Below, one piece after another: positions 63,661 through 64,000 of a stretch of DNA of 64,000 nucleotides (positions within the stretch are counted from its first letter, which is position 1; the number at the start of each line of letters is the position of its first letter). Position numbers and translations under genes: made by a program. This stretch comes from Cacajao melanocephalus (lineage: Eukaryota > Chordata > Mammalia > Primates > Pitheciidae): NCBI GenBank assembly GCA_963573385.1, contig CAUYLG010071387.1, positions 124,001 through 188,000 on the forward strand, read 5' to 3'. The notes beneath the pieces were generated by a model. That model saw only the letters and a list, made by a program, of their open reading frames with translations, was not told where the DNA came from and did not search any database.

Positions 63661-63770
63661 AATATATATACACACATATATATATACATACATATATATG
63701 TATGTATATACACATACACACACATATACATAAAATACAAATACATATATGAATAACATATATAAGAGAA
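63661..63770. repeat. TA/TG-rich low-complexity block with 30-bp perfect palindrome
   Basis: Alternating purine-pyrimidine sequence. 63681-63710 is its own exact reverse complement, centred between 63695 and 63696. Cruciform or Z-DNA formation is possible. Confidence 0.9.
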
Positions 63771-64000
63771 TATTTAAACTGGTGTCTCCTGCAGATATGT
63801 TTATTAAGTACATAAATATAAACATGTTAAATGTACTAATTCATTTTGATTATTTAGAGAAAGGTAGAAAGAAAATATTTTACAAGGAAAGAAACTATTT
63901 TACTAAAAAATAAATTTAATCACTATCACTATTCATATTCTGATGAAACATCTTAAACTTGGATTATTAAACACTTTGTAGCAACTGTAATAGTAAACTT
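63771..64000. other. Unassigned AT-rich end of window
   Basis: Nothing recognised. Confidence 0.4.

Overview
The window is mammalian, specifically primate and most likely human, nuclear DNA. It is AT-rich and CpG-poor, with no compact gene layout. It carries primate-specific Alu elements, an L1PA-type LINE and a THE1 MaLR element, over a background of older mammalian repeats (L2, MIR, L1M, MLT1). No complete protein-coding gene, CpG-island promoter, rRNA, tRNA or other intact RNA gene was recognised. The sequence reads as intergenic or deep-intronic DNA. Repeat family names rest on memory of consensus sequences, not on a database search.

Layout. 0-10 kb: an AluS, an inverted L1M remnant, MIR copies, and a compact 64-nt exon-like block on the minus strand (9189-9252) with consensus splice sites and a TGCATG element downstream. 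This block is the best candidate for gene sequence in the window. 10-23 kb: an AluJ, a MIR, a repeat-poor stretch (about 11.2-12.7 kb), a long degraded L1M, a small DNA-transposon-like element, an MLT1-type LTR, L2 pieces, and a cluster made of MIR, L2, AluJ and an L1PB/MA 3' end. 23-33 kb: AT-rich low-information DNA, a TG microsatellite, a 183-nt uninterrupted purine tract, a THE1-type element (5' LTR fragment, internal region, 3' LTR), a monomeric Alu with a perfect target-site duplication, and an inverted MLT1 LTR.

33-44 kb is a nest of insertions. An L1M is split by an MLT1-type internal region plus LTR. A MIR carries a 49-bp tandem duplication. A long antisense L2 is split by a 5.3-kb degraded L1PA-type element with a recognisable 16-bp target-site duplication, and again by an L1PB/MA tail. 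44-57 kb is comparatively repeat-poor and holds the best regulatory-looking sequence: two exact GGACAGCGCC REST-type half-sites near 45.5 kb. It also holds a tiny twin-primed L1 insertion at 47.7 kb. 57-64 kb: an inverted AluS/Y-type copy, a CA microsatellite, an Alu whose A-rich linker has become a TA/CA microsatellite, L2 and MIR pieces, and a TA/TG-rich block containing a 30-bp perfect palindrome.

No genes act together here. The useful content is the transposon stratigraphy, several well-resolved insertion structures, and a few non-repeat segments that could be exonic or regulatory. Nothing in the window amounts to a new biological system.
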